Source: Euglena gracilis (taxonomy: Eukaryota > Euglenida > Euglenophyceae > Euglenales). Taken from it: 64,000 nucleotides of DNA. A program made the position numbers and the translations under genes. The stretch is from assembly GCA_039621445.1 (NCBI GenBank), contig CP154955.1, positions 39,378,426 to 39,442,425 on the forward strand. Reading direction: 5' to 3'. The first letter of the stretch is position 1; each line of letters opens with the position of its first letter. Positions 11,206-21,370 of this stretch are shown one piece after another. The notes under the pieces were generated by a model that saw only the letters and a program-made list of their open reading frames with translations, had not been told where the DNA came from and searched no databases.

Positions 11206-11697
11206 TGCCAGTTTTGCAAGGAAACTCACATTGTTGACTTCTGGGGTTTCGGAGAACGCAGAAAACCGCCTCCGACTGCCGAGAATGCCGGCAGCCAGCC
11301 GATCAGGAGATTTCTCCTGCATCAGTGCCGGAATCCCCAGATCGGGACACAAGACCGGAAGTTGCTGAAACTGCGCCGGCAGAAAATATTTCTACTGCAA
11401 CAATACTGGCACAGGGCGTGGATTACCTACGTCCTGGAGGTTTACATGTATTTCCTGGAACAGATGACCACCGATGTGGATATCCACAGAAAGTGGTCAC
11501 CTCGGGGATACACCGAAGAAGACGCCAGACCGTATGACCCAGACCGACGCATGATGAACCTGCGGCCGGACTGACCCGGGGCAGAAATCGGCCTCCGGGA
11601 ACACCTGGACAACCAGTTCGGGGATATCCAGGATTGGCAGGAGTTCGAAGTTTTTTTCGCGGCACGTGAGGTCACCCAGCCTCGCTACGCGGTCCCA
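11206..11697 (+). pseudogene. Family 2 polyprotein copy 1, frameshifted middle
   Basis: Homology to the minus-strand copy continues here in changing frames. KIFLLQQYWHRAW (11,380-11,420) matches the HIFMLQQFWWRAW of the other copy, and an RRMMNLRPD block precedes a TGA at 11,572-11,574. Short overlapping frames replace a single frame, so two or more indels are present. The start of part 3 overlaps the end of this stretch. Confidence 0.55.
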
Positions 11698-13265
11698 TTG
11701 CCCGCTTTCCTGGAAGACACGGGAGAGTATGGCATGGGATGGAACCGTCGATCGCAGTGGGAAGACCTCTGCTTGATCAACGAGGATGAGCCTCAACCAC
11801 CACCCGGAAGCTGGGTGCGATCGACGTGGCCACCCCCCTACCCCAATTCTGACAGGAGTGAAAGTATTAGCTTTTTCTGCCTGTCAGATGTGCAAGGATG
11901 CTACAGAAGCAGAAAAGACTCGCGCTATGCAGCACAGCTACACACAGAGGAGTCACCTCCGGAAGCGGAGGAGACGGAAGAACCGGTCCCAATGGCCGAG
12001 GATGAACCTCAGCCGGCGGAACCTCCGGCACGGGAAACCCGTAGCCCGTCGGTCGTGATGCTGGACACTGTGGCAGAAACTGCTGAGCGCCCACGATCGC
12101 CGACAGGTGAAATGACACCTGTCCCACTGTCACCATCGTCACTGGGTACGCCGGGCGAACCGACCCCTCCGCGGGAAAACCCGCCGGAGGCGGTACCCCA
12201 CACGCCTAAGGTATTACACCTCAAGCTCCCCGTTTCCGGGGAAACCCCGTTGACAGAGGAGCCAGTCGAGGAGCCCACTTCAGCTGAAGGACCTGAGCGG
12301 CGCACCTCGCTGGGCGGACGCGTCCTTGGTGGTTTGCGGTCACTGATCGCAGTGGTCACTCCACGTGGCACTGCGGCCAGCTCTTCCACAGCTGCAGCGG
12401 AAACTGCTCAGCCGGTGGAAGAAACACCTGACACTGCAGCCATGGTGGAGGATGAACCTCCCCCAGCGGCGGCGCCACCGCCAGTGTCGGAAGCGACACA
12501 GACGGAGGCCGAACCCACATCAATGGCAGTGGAGACAACACCAGCCGTGCCAGTACAGGATGAACCTGTACCGACACCGCAGTGCCACCAGACACACGGG
12601 ATGAACCCATACCTCAGGGCACAGCTAGCGTCACTGCACCACAGCGTCAAGGCACAAGGACACCGGCGCCTGAAAAACAAGCTGCGCGGACGTCCATGCA
12701 GCCACCACAGGCTCAACCAGCGCGAAGTGCGCCGGTTACGCCTGCAGCCACACCGTCCTCAACGGCTACCCCTGGGAAACCAACGGGTGCCGCAAAAGAA
12801 CGTGTTGGACGAACCTCTGCAGGGGAAACCCCTGCTGAAGGTCGACGACGCTCGGTGTCGGGGAAAAGAACCCCGTCCCAGGCGTTTTCACGTACCTGGG
12901 CAGGCAAGCGCGACGCCGAACGACGGCCCTCGGATGCTCCGGAAACCGGCAGCCCAAAGGCCCCGGCGAAAGCCAAGCCGGGAGCCGCACCTTGTAAACG
13001 CACACCAAAATCTGGAGACCAGCCCCCACCGAAAGGCGGTGGTGGTGCTGGCGGCCAAGGTGCTGCATCCTCTTCTCGGGGATTAACCTCGGGACAGGAT
13101 TCACGCACGTCGCGTCATCCGGCTATGGAAAAACCTCACAGCCGAAACCTCCGTCAAAGGGGCAGGGAAAATCCTGCGCCTCCACGACTGAGACACCTTC
13201 GGAAGACGAAGTTGTCATCGACTGGAATGCGATCACTCAGGATGATCCTGAGACTCATGACCTGA
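11698..13265 (+). pseudogene. Family 2 polyprotein copy 1, part 3 (acidic/proline-rich)
   Basis: The frame from 11,698 runs to 13,086 and is replaced by the correct frame 12,582-13,265 after an indel near 12,590. The first 100 codons look structured (SWVRSTWPPPYPNSD, a partner of SWPPPWHNSPRSS in the minus copy). The rest is low-complexity Glu/Pro/Ala/Thr sequence. One short block, SLGGRVLGGLRSLIAVVTPR at about 12,310-12,365, is kept as SLGGRVLGAVVTGITAV in the other copy and stands out as a conserved hydrophobic motif in disordered surroundings. A Gly/Lys-rich stretch ends the part. Confidence 0.55.
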
Positions 13266-13276
13266 AAAACAGGTAC

Positions 13277-13745
13277 ATGATTATCGAACACAAACTAAGG
13301 ACAAATCATTGTCTCAATCGGTGGATTGAGCCACTGTTCTGTCAGGGACGAAAATGGTCCTTTGATCAGAACGTGACCTGGAATTATTACAATTCCAGAT
13401 CCCTCCGCGTTTTGGCCCAGTACTTCGGCGAGGAATTCCTCGTCGACAGAACAACGAAAACCGTTTTCTGTGGCTTTGCACTGTATGTCACAGGATGTAC
13501 AACAGTGCACCTGACTTGGGATTACCCCTCGTCCACGTGTGCAATCCTGTGGATCGGAAATCGTTCCACAAGGATGTATACGTCCCCAACTGTGCCGCCT
13601 TGGTATGCGCCAAGTGCGTGGACAGTTGGAGCCACAGAACAATTTCCACAACACAGACCGAGATGGTACGAATGTACCACTGCTCTGTGTCAACTGCCTT
13701 CGAGGCACTTTCTGACAAACTGCGGAACGCGCAGTTCGCACAATC
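13277..13745 (+). pseudogene. Family 2 polyprotein copy 1, Cys/His module
   Basis: Three successive frames are needed here. The upstream block RWIEPLFCQGRKW and SLRVLAQYFGEE (13,315-13,435) is shared by all three polyprotein copies. Then C-x2-C-H at 13,477-13,491, a PLVHVC block, an FH pair, YVPNCAALVC and a final C-x2-C (13,606-13,617) form a Cys/His-rich module of about 47 residues. The same spacing appears on the minus strand at 26,130-26,262. The pattern suggests one or two zinc sites. It is not a CCHC knuckle, so it is not the usual gag zinc finger. Confidence 0.6.
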
Positions 13746-14420
13746 GTGCCAAGCGGCCAGAAGCCACTGGAGGAATACTACACCTTGTACAAAAAGTACA
13801 AGGAAGCGTTCAAGTACTCAAACCTCATACTGGACCACTACCGCCACACGGGAATGGCCCGTGGGTGGCAGGTCGACAGTGGGGCGATACGCCTCGCTGC
13901 TGAGGAGGCAGGGGTGAGATTACCTTACCTCTGGGAGACAGCGGACAGGGGAAAGATACTTTTCCGCCTGTTCAAGACCCCGGACCAAAACGGTCGCTGG
14001 TGCCTGCCACAATGGCCACACGAAAACCACGGGATGACCTGGAAAGACTGGCTTGGGGCCGTATTACGACCCCATACAGTCCGCGCAGAATGTGCGCATC
14101 TGATACCAGTTGACTTCCACCCGGGGAATGCCCAGCAGGTGTCAGCCAACCACCCACGGATGAACTACTTCATCTGGCCAGCCACTCTGCCCAGGATATT
14201 CTGGGAGAAGCTGCAGTGGTTCCTCGCGGAACGAGCGAGTGCAACCAAGCAGACAGTCCCCGAAGGATGGGTTCGGGAATGGGTGGCACCCGACTTCGAA
14301 TACGAATCGCCAGAAACCTGACTCGTCGACGGGCCACCACCGTAACAATTCCAGATGGTCCTTGTGGAAGATCCCTTGGACTCCCGCCATGATTATTGGC
14401 GGCTCGAGAGGATGTAATGC
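13746..14420 (+). pseudogene. Family 2 polyprotein copy 1, C-terminal part
   Basis: The 191-codon frame 13,746-14,321 is mixed alpha/beta in look, with EEYYTLYKKYKEAFKYS, WLGAVLRPHTVRAE, and QVSANHPRMNYFIWPATLPR. These last two blocks recur in the other copies (WLAAVLRPHTARAR near 25,650 and QVPANHPRMNYIIWPVMLPR near 24,690). Beyond the TGA at 14,319-14,321 the homology goes on to QMVLVEDPLDSRHDYW (to about 14,420), so the ancestral stop lay further on. No domain family is recognised. Confidence 0.6.
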
Positions 14421-14744
14421 CGAAACGGCATTACCAGGCCCATGTAAGGTAAGGGCCTTCATGGAGCCCGGATACCCCTGGAGAATCATACACTGGTAGC
14501 AGAAACCGCTAAACTGCCCTGGGATGAACCCAGGCTACAACCTCCGCGAGCTCTGGATGGAAGCATCCAAGAGCCCCCCCTTCCTCTCTCTGCCAGTGGC
14601 CGTGCGGACGGACACCGTCTGCAGGAGGTAAGCGCCTCTTATCACGTCGTGAAGGAGCTGCTGCTGTGAAGACTTTGGTAGCCGGGAAACCTGGCAGGTT
14701 ACTAAGTGACACACGGCACACAGCGCGCATGCCGTAATAATAGG
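14421..14744. other. Spacer after polyprotein copy 1
   Basis: No protein-like frame was found. The sequence joins the C-terminal end of the plus-strand polyprotein to the leader-like segment starting near 14,745. In the other copy that leader is next to the polyprotein N-terminus instead. A breakpoint of the orientation change described below therefore probably lies in or close to this stretch. Confidence 0.4.
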
Positions 14745-15313
14745 CCAACTTATCACTTTTCGGCCAATAAGGCCCCTTAAGGCTGCCAGACGGCAAAAAA
14801 GCTGTTTTGGCATAAACCAGCCCCCCCTCTCCTCCCTACTTTCCCCCCTTCCCCGCAAAGCTGTCGCCGGCAGTCGGTTTTTACAGTAGGCTTTTGTTTC
14901 CTAGTGCGAATATGACCGCCTAGGAGCCTTATCCGGGTATGACCAGGATAAGAGCATGCCCCCCCCCCCTTCCACACCTCTCCCCTCGGGTTTTCAGTGA
15001 ATCGCTTGACCAACCCCGCGTGCCTTTGTCACACCCAAAGTGGGTGGATGGGACACTTTGTCAGGAAAACTGCCAAACCGCGTTTACCACAGTAGGATTT
15101 TTCACACCCCACCTAAGCCGAAATGGCTAATAGGTAACCGCGAAACGCGGCTAACCTTTTGCGCGTTTTTGGGCTTTGGGTGGATGCCACTGTGCGGAAA
15201 GGAGAGACACCGAATGGAGAAGTGAACCACACCTAGGGAAGCGTCAGATATCCTGACTGGACCTAGGAAACCCTGGTCCATGAAGGAAATCGGGCGCAGC
15301 CCTGGGAGGGGGA
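14745..15313 (-). mobile_element. Family 2 leader segment (minus orientation)
   Basis: Patches match 30,740-31,253 in the same window orientation. Examples are gctgtcgccggcagt (14,861 and 30,880), ttttgcgcgttt followed by gggctt, and aaatcgggc.cagccctgggaggggg. Read on the minus strand this is the untranslated leader that follows the LTR. Here the polyprotein beyond it is on the plus strand, so leader and gene face opposite ways. Confidence 0.6.
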
Positions 15314-15738
15314 TGTGTACCAGGCACGCCCCAGCTCTGTAGGATATCTGCAGAGTCGGTTCTGTGACAGTCGCACCAGCTGTGGAAACCACAGCTGGTA
15401 AGATCGTGGCAGACCATTCTGGGATCTGCCCCTGGACACGTCAGCACTTTTCTCTCCTTCCCCCACAGGTGGTATTCTTTACTGTCATCAACTCCAAGTT
15501 TCACCATTGGTTTGATCAGAGGGAAAAACCCTCAGAACAATCGAGTTTGACTTCAGAAGAAACTTCTGAGTCTTTGCCTTGTGCTTTGCTTCTTGGGGAA
15601 TTGGGAACGTAAAGGGAAAACCACTTTTTGTTACTCCAAAGACTTTTCCCTGCCATAAGTAGGCTGCGCAACAAGGCGGAAGCGAAAGGCGTTTTCAGAA
15701 AGTCCCAAAAAGCGGAAAAGGGAAACTTTGGACGTACA
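15314..15738 (-). mobile_element. Family 2 LTR, copy 3 (degenerate, minus strand)
   Basis: The minus strand begins TGTACGTCC at 15,738 and ends ggtacaca at 15,314, the same ends as the other LTRs. It is 425 bp because of about 110 bp of extra sequence next to the 3' end. That insert holds a hairpin, accagctgtgg with ccacagctggt, near 15,375. The TATA octamer has decayed to a taaagaa-like string near 15,475. Confidence 0.65.
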
Positions 15739-15993
15739 CTGTTGGACATAAGTCGAGGGTATCCTTCTCAAGCTCATCCATGTGTTTCTTGGGATACCAC
15801 AACTTTTGACTTCTTGGATTTCATGTGGTACTTCAGGTTTGAGCACTTCAGCCCGCTTTGTGAAAGTAAATCTGCAACTTCTCGCAAAACACTCTCGGAA
15901 AAAAAGCTCTCTGTGCTGCAGTGGCGGGGAGAGATCATGGCCACCTGCCCAGTGTCCCCCTGCGCAGATATTCCCAGGCCAGCAGACATCTCG
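15739..15993. other. Spacer
   Basis: No feature was recognised between the LTR 5' end and the decayed minus-strand reading region. Short open frames here overlap on both strands. Confidence 0.35.
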
Positions 15994-18900
15994 TCATCCA
16001 CTCTCTGTCGCCCCCACATGCCGCCGGCACTTGGTGTAGGGTTGTGGTGGTGGCATGAGCGAATGCGCATCCATGATGGTGCTCATGGTACCGTAGGTAT
16101 CATGGGTGTTTACTACATCGCAGTCCCGCGAATTTTGTTGTTGTGTTTCGCGTTTCCGTGATTCCGACTGTAAGGGGTCGCGATTCCGCGATTCGGGGGG
16201 TGGTAACATACCAGGGTGGTAGGAATCACGTTTTTCACCTGCAAATCGGGGAACCACGGTAAATTCCGCGTTTCGCATTCTCGATCCATGGCCAATGCCA
16301 AGGGTAGCGGTATGGCTCATACCGCGAATCAGTCCCTATTCGCGAACTTGTTGTTGTAAAACCAGAGAATTCGCGGTTTTTTGTGGTAAAAACCGGTTCC
16401 TCATCCGACGATTCACCCTTTTGTAGGAGAATCTTAAGATGTGGTATAAACAGGCGACTATAAGCGCGATTGTAGGCATGGTCATGATTGTGTGCATCCG
16501 AAGTTGCCTGCAGGGTTGCGCATACTGCGCTTTTGGAGGGAGTGGCATCCAACGAGTCGTGAATTTGATGCCCAAAGTCGCGAGTTGAATGTCGGGCGTC
16601 CGAAGACGTATTGGTTGATGCACAAACAGCGAGTTGTGAGCTGGAAGTCGCATTTCGACCACTGAAAACGGTATTTTTCATGGGCAAAAAGCATAGGGTT
16701 GCAGGGTATTGCATGAATCTCGTCCAGACTCAACGCAAAATCTTGGATACTCTGTTCCAATGAACCAACCACTTGGAAAAAGTCCAAATTCGTTCAATAT
16801 CACACTGCAAACACTTAATATGTTTGCAGTATGAGGGTAGCTCATACAAAAGTGGTAATTTGTAAACAATGGATTCAAAATCCGCTGTCAGCTGTGGAAA
16901 AGTGGTGTCCAAGAATTTGACCAGTTTAGCCAAAGTTTCCATCGCGGTTCAACCAATTCTCGGTTTGTGGCGTTGTGGTACCCAACGTGGGTTGGGGTAC
17001 CCCTACCGCATTTCAGCGGTTTTGTCATCCGTCATTGTAGAAAGTCGGTTCTCCAGCACCGAAACATGTGGTTTTAGTGTGAGAACTTGTTGGGTGACCG
17101 AATTTTCGATCCTCATCACCGTTTCCCAAAATTCTTGTAAGTTTTCCTGATTTTTCGCGAGCATTTGGTCATAAAATGTGCGAAAATCAGGAGGTAGTTC
17201 GACTTCACGAACCGTTTGTCCATCCGAGTGTGGTTGGAGTCCAGAAACCCTTGTAGAAAGTGCTTGTGCGCGTTGTTATAAATTGGAAGTGATGGATTGT
17301 AAGGATTTTTGTTGAGTATTCAAATCCGCAAGCACGGTTTCAATGCCGGTGATATCCGGGATTTTTTTTCTGAATTATGTTGCACCGTCTGTGTAAATCC
17401 GCAATCACAGATTGATTTCGTTCACATCCATTTGCAACTGATTGTGCAAATCGGTTACAGTGGATCGTAGTGCTCCCATACTGGCATTTCTGGTGGAAGT
17501 TCCCGCAAAGCGGCGTTGTAATTCTCTAATTGATTTTTGTAGTCCCGAAACATATGCAAACGGTTTTCAGGTCTGGAAACGCAGTTTGAGGTCCGCATTC
17601 GCGGTTTGGGTGGTAGTAATGTCCGTTTATCCGCCTTGTAGTTCCGCACTCGCAGTTTGTAAGCTTAAAATGGTCGCATCGCGGGATTGGAGCTCCGCCG
17701 TAGCGGTTTGTAGCGCATTGGAAGCAGTTTCAAATTGTTGTATGTAGTTTTACCACTTTTCATGCAGGAAATCCTGCCGATGTGCAAGTCCTGCCACTTC
17801 AGTGTGCAATGTGGTCAAGTTGTGGGAAACTTCACCGCATTTGCAGGGAGCTTGTTCCAAACAAGCAATCCACCCTTCCAGTTGTTGAGCAAAAGCTCTT
17901 TTTACATGGTTTTCGTGTATTTGTGCAACGTCTTGATGAAAACTCGCGTTTTCATCACCCAAACACAATATGCGTCCTTGGGAGTGTTGTACAACATTGG
18001 ACAAAGTTGAAAAGTGCTCATCTGAGACACACGAGCCAAGTTCCACACCCGTAGGCCTTTATCTCGTTGTTGTAACCGGTACTGCATTTATTGTGTTGTA
18101 TAAGAAGTGCTTTCAAGTTTTGTGAACAGCTGTTGTGGATTTTGTTGTAAATGTGAAAATGTTGCGTTGTTCCGCGATTCTGTGGTTTGGAGGGTCCCTT
18201 GTACCCGTTGGAAGTTTTGTACCAAGATGCGTCAAAACCTTGGTGGAGGTTCTGAATGTCCGTTGTAGTTGAGTTGGAATTCCTTTGCAAAGTTGTCCAA
18301 ATTCTTGGACATATTGCCAAAGGAAATACAGCTTGCCGAAAACTGCCTTGTGACTGTCTTCATCAAATTGTAGGACTTGGTTTAGTGTTTCAGCGCAATT
18401 TTGGACACATGCTTCGATGTATCGAAATTTGGTGTTGTATTTGGTGGTTCTCCGGTAAATGTGCGACTATGCACTCAGCAGTATTACTGGAGACCTCATC
18501 CCGGTCATCCTCGGGGTTATTGTCCATGGCAACAATGACACCGACAGTGTCTGGGAGCACCAAACGTACTTCAGCGGACCAAGGTAGAACTCGGCTTTCT
18601 GCCAATTGTGGAGAGGGGGGGGTTAGTCCCGAATGGGGCTCGCCGGTGGTGGGGCCGGGGTAACTTGGAAAAAAAAATGTTTCCAACCCGTCCTCGTAAG
18701 GTGGACTCTGCTGGCAATTTGGTGCCGAAACGCACTAATTGCCAAACGCGTTCGGGATCCTGCCCACTTGCGAGTCAGTCTCCGCGGAAGCGGAGGGGGT
18801 ACGTAGACCCATCGTTGGGTTGTGTTGTACCACAAATGTGGCTGTTGTAAGGTTGGGTCCGGGAACGCGGGTTGGGTCCGTAGACCCTTGGAGGGGGGGG

Positions 18901-19152
18901 CACCGCCGAAGCGGCTTGGGTCCGAAGACCCTTAAGGGGGTGACACCGACGAAGAGGCTTGTTGCAGGAGGGGCCACCGCTAAAGCGGTATGTGTTCAAA
19001 TAGCTAGTTTTTTGGGAGGGTACCGCCGAAGCGACTTGGGCGTACGCCACTTGTACGCGAACATTTTCTACCTCAGAAGCGGCTTCGGCATCCGCCCGTT
19101 GTAAGGAAACTTTTTCAGTCGCTAAAGTCTTCTTCTGCGTTCTACAGTCCAC
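15994..19152 (-). pseudogene. Decayed coiled-coil reading region, unknown protein
   Basis: Translating the minus strand across frameshifts gives long stretches with heptad-like leucine, alanine and glutamine patterns. Examples are TEKVSLQRADAEAASEVENV near 19,080, NALQTATAELQSRDATILSL near 17,690, and LNTQQKSLQSITSNL with RVSGLQP near 17,300. The nucleotide sequence has a matching degenerate tandem pattern (ttgtag..gcggtt on the plus strand). Between these lie hydrophilic stretches with many stops, such as the block at 16,235-16,714. No family is recognised. It ends near the 5' side of the LTR at 15,738, so it could be an accessory gene of an element or an unrelated structural gene. Confidence 0.4.
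18780..19070. repeat. Degenerate tandem repeat, gccgaagcggcttgggtcc type
   Basis: Five or six imperfect units of about 45-60 bp share caccgccgaagcgg, cttgggtccg and aagaccctt. They overlap the N-terminal side of the coiled-coil reading region and interrupt it. Confidence 0.5.
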
Positions 19153-19828
19153 GAAGCGAACCTATTAACAAGGCATAGTTAATAGGTGCGTTTCCATTGT
19201 TCGCATTTGTGTTTTACATTTTAATGAAGAGCTGGGAAATCTTTTGTCAAAATTAAAAAAAGTTGTGAAGACCCAAAAAGGTAAGCAAAGGTGGAGGCTC
19301 AGACGTTTTGTGAGGCAGCCGTAGCCACTTGTGCCCCTGAGATACCTCGCCCGTGCTGAGGCGCCTCTTTCTGAGTTTTTGTCTGGTCGTTCGACCGTTA
19401 AACCTTTTGTGCTGCCAAGTGTACGTCCCACCCCCGCTTTTCTACTTATGCTTTCCTCCCAAAAAGCCCGAGGAGGGAGTACAAGAAAATTTGTTTCCTT
19501 TTCTCCTTTGACTGCAAAGCACAATGGCAAAGAGAATTGGTGGGACCGCGGTCCTTTATAGGAAAATACGTTCTGCTAATTCGAGGTTTGAAAAAGCAAA
19601 TAATAAAATTCTCTATTCAAATGGGACTTGGCCCTCAGATTCTAGAACAAAATTGCAAAGAACCAAACCCTGAACCTTGAATTAGGAACCAGTTACTTTC
19701 GCTAAGCTTTCGCTAGCCCCGAGATTCTCTCTTTGTCTTATGGATTAACCATACCACTGTGTACAGCCAGGCCGTAGCCAGATTGTAGTCCGTAGCCCGT
19801 TGTATCTGGTACACAGTGCCATGACAGA
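19153..19828. other. Region without a recognised gene before the RT remnant
   Basis: Nothing protein-like was identified between the coiled-coil region and the RT. Two close copies of a ctggtacaca string (about 19,806 and 19,842) resemble the family 2 LTR end, but no full LTR lies around them. Confidence 0.35.
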
Positions 19829-20642
19829 ATGGCTGCCTGGTACACACTTTGGCACATATCTTCCCGGAACAGGACTGCCTTACCCCGTGGCACCGTCTGC
19901 GGGACCCGCGACCCAGCAGCAGACCCCAAATCTGGGCCGCATTTTGTGACTGCTGCCATGGCTGCGGGCCAAGCGAGCGTGGTGGCCGCACCGGCAGGAG
20001 TTAACCGTGCATTTGTGGTGCCCAAGCAACCTGACCAGTCTGGCCAGAAGAAGTGGAGATTGGTGCTAGATTACCGGTACCTGAACTCCCAAACGGAGGA
20101 TGACCCCTTCCCATTACCGCTGATCGAGGATTGGATCACTAGACAATCGGATAACCGGTTGTGGTCAACCTTTGATTCAGAAGACGGTTTTCATCAGGTG
20201 CATTTCTATCCTGATTCACAACCGTACACGGCATTCGTGACATCTAAGGGGGTTGTACCAGTGGACGGTACTCCCCATCGGTGTTAAGAATGGCTCAGCC
20301 ATGCTTCAACGCATGATCCAGGGGGTTTTGCGCGAGTTGCCGTTTGCTCTGGTGTACGTCGATGATGTACTGGTGGGAACCGAACCGCCATCCGCGAAGT
20401 TGGGCGAGGATATCGTCGACGCACATTATCGCGATGTGCGGGCAGTATTATCCTCGTCCCAAAAGCTTGTGCTTTTTGTGAAGTGTTCCAAAATGCACCT
20501 GTTTCGAAAAATTATTAGGTTTTGCGGGCATATCCTGAGAAACGGGCAGCGCAAAGCCGCACTCCGTAAGATGGAGGCCATCAGTAAATGGATTACTGAG
20601 GTCATTAAGACCTTAACACATTTAAAGGATGTTTGGGATTAG
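19829..20642 (+). pseudogene. Family 2 reverse transcriptase
   Basis: Two overlapping plus frames (19,829-20,287 and 20,253-20,642) make up the RT palm and fingers. The blocks in order are FVVPKQPDQSGQKKWRLVLD, then RYLNSQTEDDPFPLP, then STFDSEDGFHQV, then QWTVLPIGVKNG, and the catalytic box LVYVDDVLVG with YVDD at 20,355-20,366. A one-base shift near 20,255 divides them. The order and spacing are those of Ty3/gypsy RT. The protease is not visible upstream. Confidence 0.85.
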
Positions 20643-21172
20643 CCCAGTACTACGCGCTTTACATGAAAGAGTTCGCTAAAATCTCGGTACCGCTAACCGG
20701 ACAACTCAAAAATAGGACACCCGATAACGCAAAAGTAATTTGGGATGACCAAATGCGCGAGGCCGTGAATAAAAAAAAGAAGTTGGTCCTCGAGAACGTG
20801 GTTCTCGATATCGCGGATCCATACAAACCGTATGTCCTGGAGGTCGACAGCAGCGATTACGCTGTGGGCGGGGTTCTTTGGCCAGCATAATGCGGCGAAT
20901 GAACTCCGACCTGTGGTTTTCTTCAGCAGGAAGCTACAGGGCGACAGTGGGGAAGGACAGGTTAAATGGAGCATTCGTGAAAGAGAGACACATACCATTG
21001 TGCTTATTTTCCAGAAATTCCTCAGCTGGATAGCCAGCAGCCTGGTCCAGATGCTCGTGTTGACGGATCATGAGAGCCTTCAACACTGGCATACCGAGGA
21101 CCTGAACAAGGCCACGTCATCAGTTGGCAGAGGATGCCGATGGCTTGAGTTCTTGAGCCAATTCAACCTAAC
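20633..21172 (+). pseudogene. Family 2 RT connection and RNase H
   Basis: The frame 20,633-20,890 holds the connection (LAQYYALYMKEFAKIS) and the first RNase H strand, EVDSSDYAVGGVL. After a shift near 20,885, LRPVVFFSRKLQGDSGEGQV, RERETHTIVLI and LVLTDHESLQHW follow. The aspartate, glutamate and aspartate expected at the active site are all kept. Coding stops at LEFLSQFNL (about 21,170), where the matching sequence of the 6,989 copy goes on into IVVIYTPGHTQ. Foreign sequence of about 2.1 kb starts here. Confidence 0.85.
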
Positions 21173-21179
21173 CCCTTCC

Positions 21180-21370
21180 TTGGACAAAACGTGGTGGAGT
21201 CCCCTGCCAACGCTGGCTGTGGTGGCAGTGACTCCTCACAAGGGGCATTTTGGATATAAATGGCCAAAAATAATGCAAAATTGCCCAGAATGTCCACCCT
21301 GACGGAGTCATTGCCTCCACAGCCAGCGTTGACACAAGGGTCTCCACCACGTGTTGTCCAAAGATGGGGT
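21180..21370. repeat. Foldback (hairpin) element of about 190 bp
   Basis: 21,182-21,240 (acgtggtggagtcccctgcc, aacgctggctgtggtggcag) is repeated inverted at 21,301-21,366 with about 80 per cent identity and a spacer near 60 bp. The spacer is itself partly inverted. It sits exactly where the RNase H homology breaks, so it may be a small foldback or MITE insertion. No target duplication was identified. Confidence 0.55.
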
